Source of the DNA: Legionellaceae bacterium
GTDB taxonomy: Bacteria; Pseudomonadota; Gammaproteobacteria; Legionellales; Legionellaceae
Direction of reading: 5' to 3'
Length of the DNA stretch: 5,770 nt
Assembly: GCA_947470005.1 (NCBI GenBank)
Contig: CANISA010000112.1
Span: 1 to 5,770 of the forward strand
A program made the translations under genes and the position numbers. Below the pieces are notes generated by a model that saw only the letters and a list, made by a program, of their open reading frames with translations, searched no databases and was not told the DNA's origin. The number at the start of each line of letters is the position of its first letter. Position 1 is the stretch's first letter. Below, in pieces: positions 5,401-5,770 of the stretch.

Positions 5401-5770
5401 ATGAAAATCTATTTGGTGGGTGGCGCTGTTCGTGATGAAGCACTTCAACGGCCAGTGAGTGAGCGAGATTGGGTGGTGGTGGGTGGCACGCCCGCGCAGT
5501 TATTCGCTCAAGGTTACACGCAAGTGGGCCGTGATTTTCCTGTGTTTTTGCATCCAACAACGCATGAGGAGTATGCGTTGGCTCGAACTGAACGTAAATT
5601 AGGCTCGGGGTACACGGGTTTCACGTGTGATTTTAATCCTCATGTCACGCTAGAAGAAGACTTGGCTCGGCGTGATTTGACGATTAATGCCATGGCTCTC
5701 GATCAAAATGGTGTGCTGATTGATCCCTTCAATGGGTTGGACGATTTGCAGCGGGGTGTTTTGCGCCATG
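5401..5770 (+). CDS. cca: tRNA nucleotidyltransferase (CCA-adding enzyme), N-terminal part (partial, 3' end outside window)
   Basis: The first 123 residues are present and the reading frame is open to the window end. The enzyme adds or repairs the 3' CCA of tRNAs without a template. The fragment is the class II head/neck region and is very close to gammaproteobacterial Cca: KIYLVGGAVRDE at the start (motif A with G7, G8 and R11), RDWVVVGGTP (22-31), the VGRDFPVFLHP strand (42-52), EEYALARTERK (56-66), and RRDLTINAMA (90-99, motif B). The metal-binding pair that is D21/D23 in E. coli is E21/D23 here, a conservative change. The expected full length is about 410 residues, with a possible HD domain beyond the window. 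AGGA (5386-5389) lies 11 nt before ATG 5401, a slightly long but usable spacing; the N-terminus aligns exactly with known enzymes, which fixes the start. Confidence 0.96.
   Translation, partial: MKIYLVGGAVRDEALQRPVSERDWVVVGGTPAQLFAQGYTQVGRDFPVFLHPTTHEEYALARTERKLGSGYTGFTCDFNPHVTLEEDLARRDLTINAMALDQNGVLIDPFNGLDDLQRGVLRH

Noticed and set aside
5351..5560. 69-residue reverse frame over the cca start
   Set aside because: It is antisense to well-conserved cca coding sequence and covers the divergent promoter; a shadow frame.

Overview
This window looks like a stretch of a gammaproteobacterial chromosome. The RsgA, Cca, PyrF and BenE sequences all read like gammaproteobacterial orthologues. The RsgA N-terminus, the divergent psi-like protein and the acidic tail of a transporter make me lean towards a host-associated order such as Legionellales, but this is inference from remembered family resemblance and no search was run. 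Most genes are core housekeeping genes. The less ordinary parts are a divergent clamp-loader psi protein, a divergent NarK-like transporter of lower GC, and a composite palindromic repeat.

Layout. Bases 1-1020 (+) hold a tight gene run: the 3' end of pyrF, then a psi-subunit-like gene (holD) starting 1 nt after the pyrF stop, then a type IV pilin-like FimT/GspH pseudopilin gene overlapping holD by 28 nt. A 107-nt convergent gap follows. Bases 1128-2870 (-) encode a 580-residue 12-helix MFS protein with NarK/nitrate-nitrite-porter-like features and unusual soluble tails at both ends. Bases 2871-3153 are intergenic and contain the MFS promoter (a perfect TATAAT) and a repeat of about 124 bp with inverted CGTCAT/ATGACG ends. 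Bases 3154-4341 (-) encode a BenE-family benzoate/H+ symporter-like protein, downstream of and probably co-transcribed with rsgA (4363-5331, -), the small-subunit ribosome biogenesis GTPase. A 69-nt divergent promoter region with a perfect dyad separates rsgA from cca (5401 onward, +), the tRNA CCA-adding enzyme, which is cut off by the window end.

The genes do not form one pathway. pyrF makes pyrimidine nucleotides, holD links the replicative clamp loader to SSB-coated DNA, and fimT belongs to pilus assembly or competence. rsgA and cca are translation maturation functions. The two reverse-strand transporters are accessory uptake systems. I found no tRNA, rRNA, CRISPR array, transposase or phage gene. 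The only candidate for something not well described is the psi protein, which retains traces of a family 4 uracil-DNA glycosylase-like core; I see no defence system or other new multi-gene system here.
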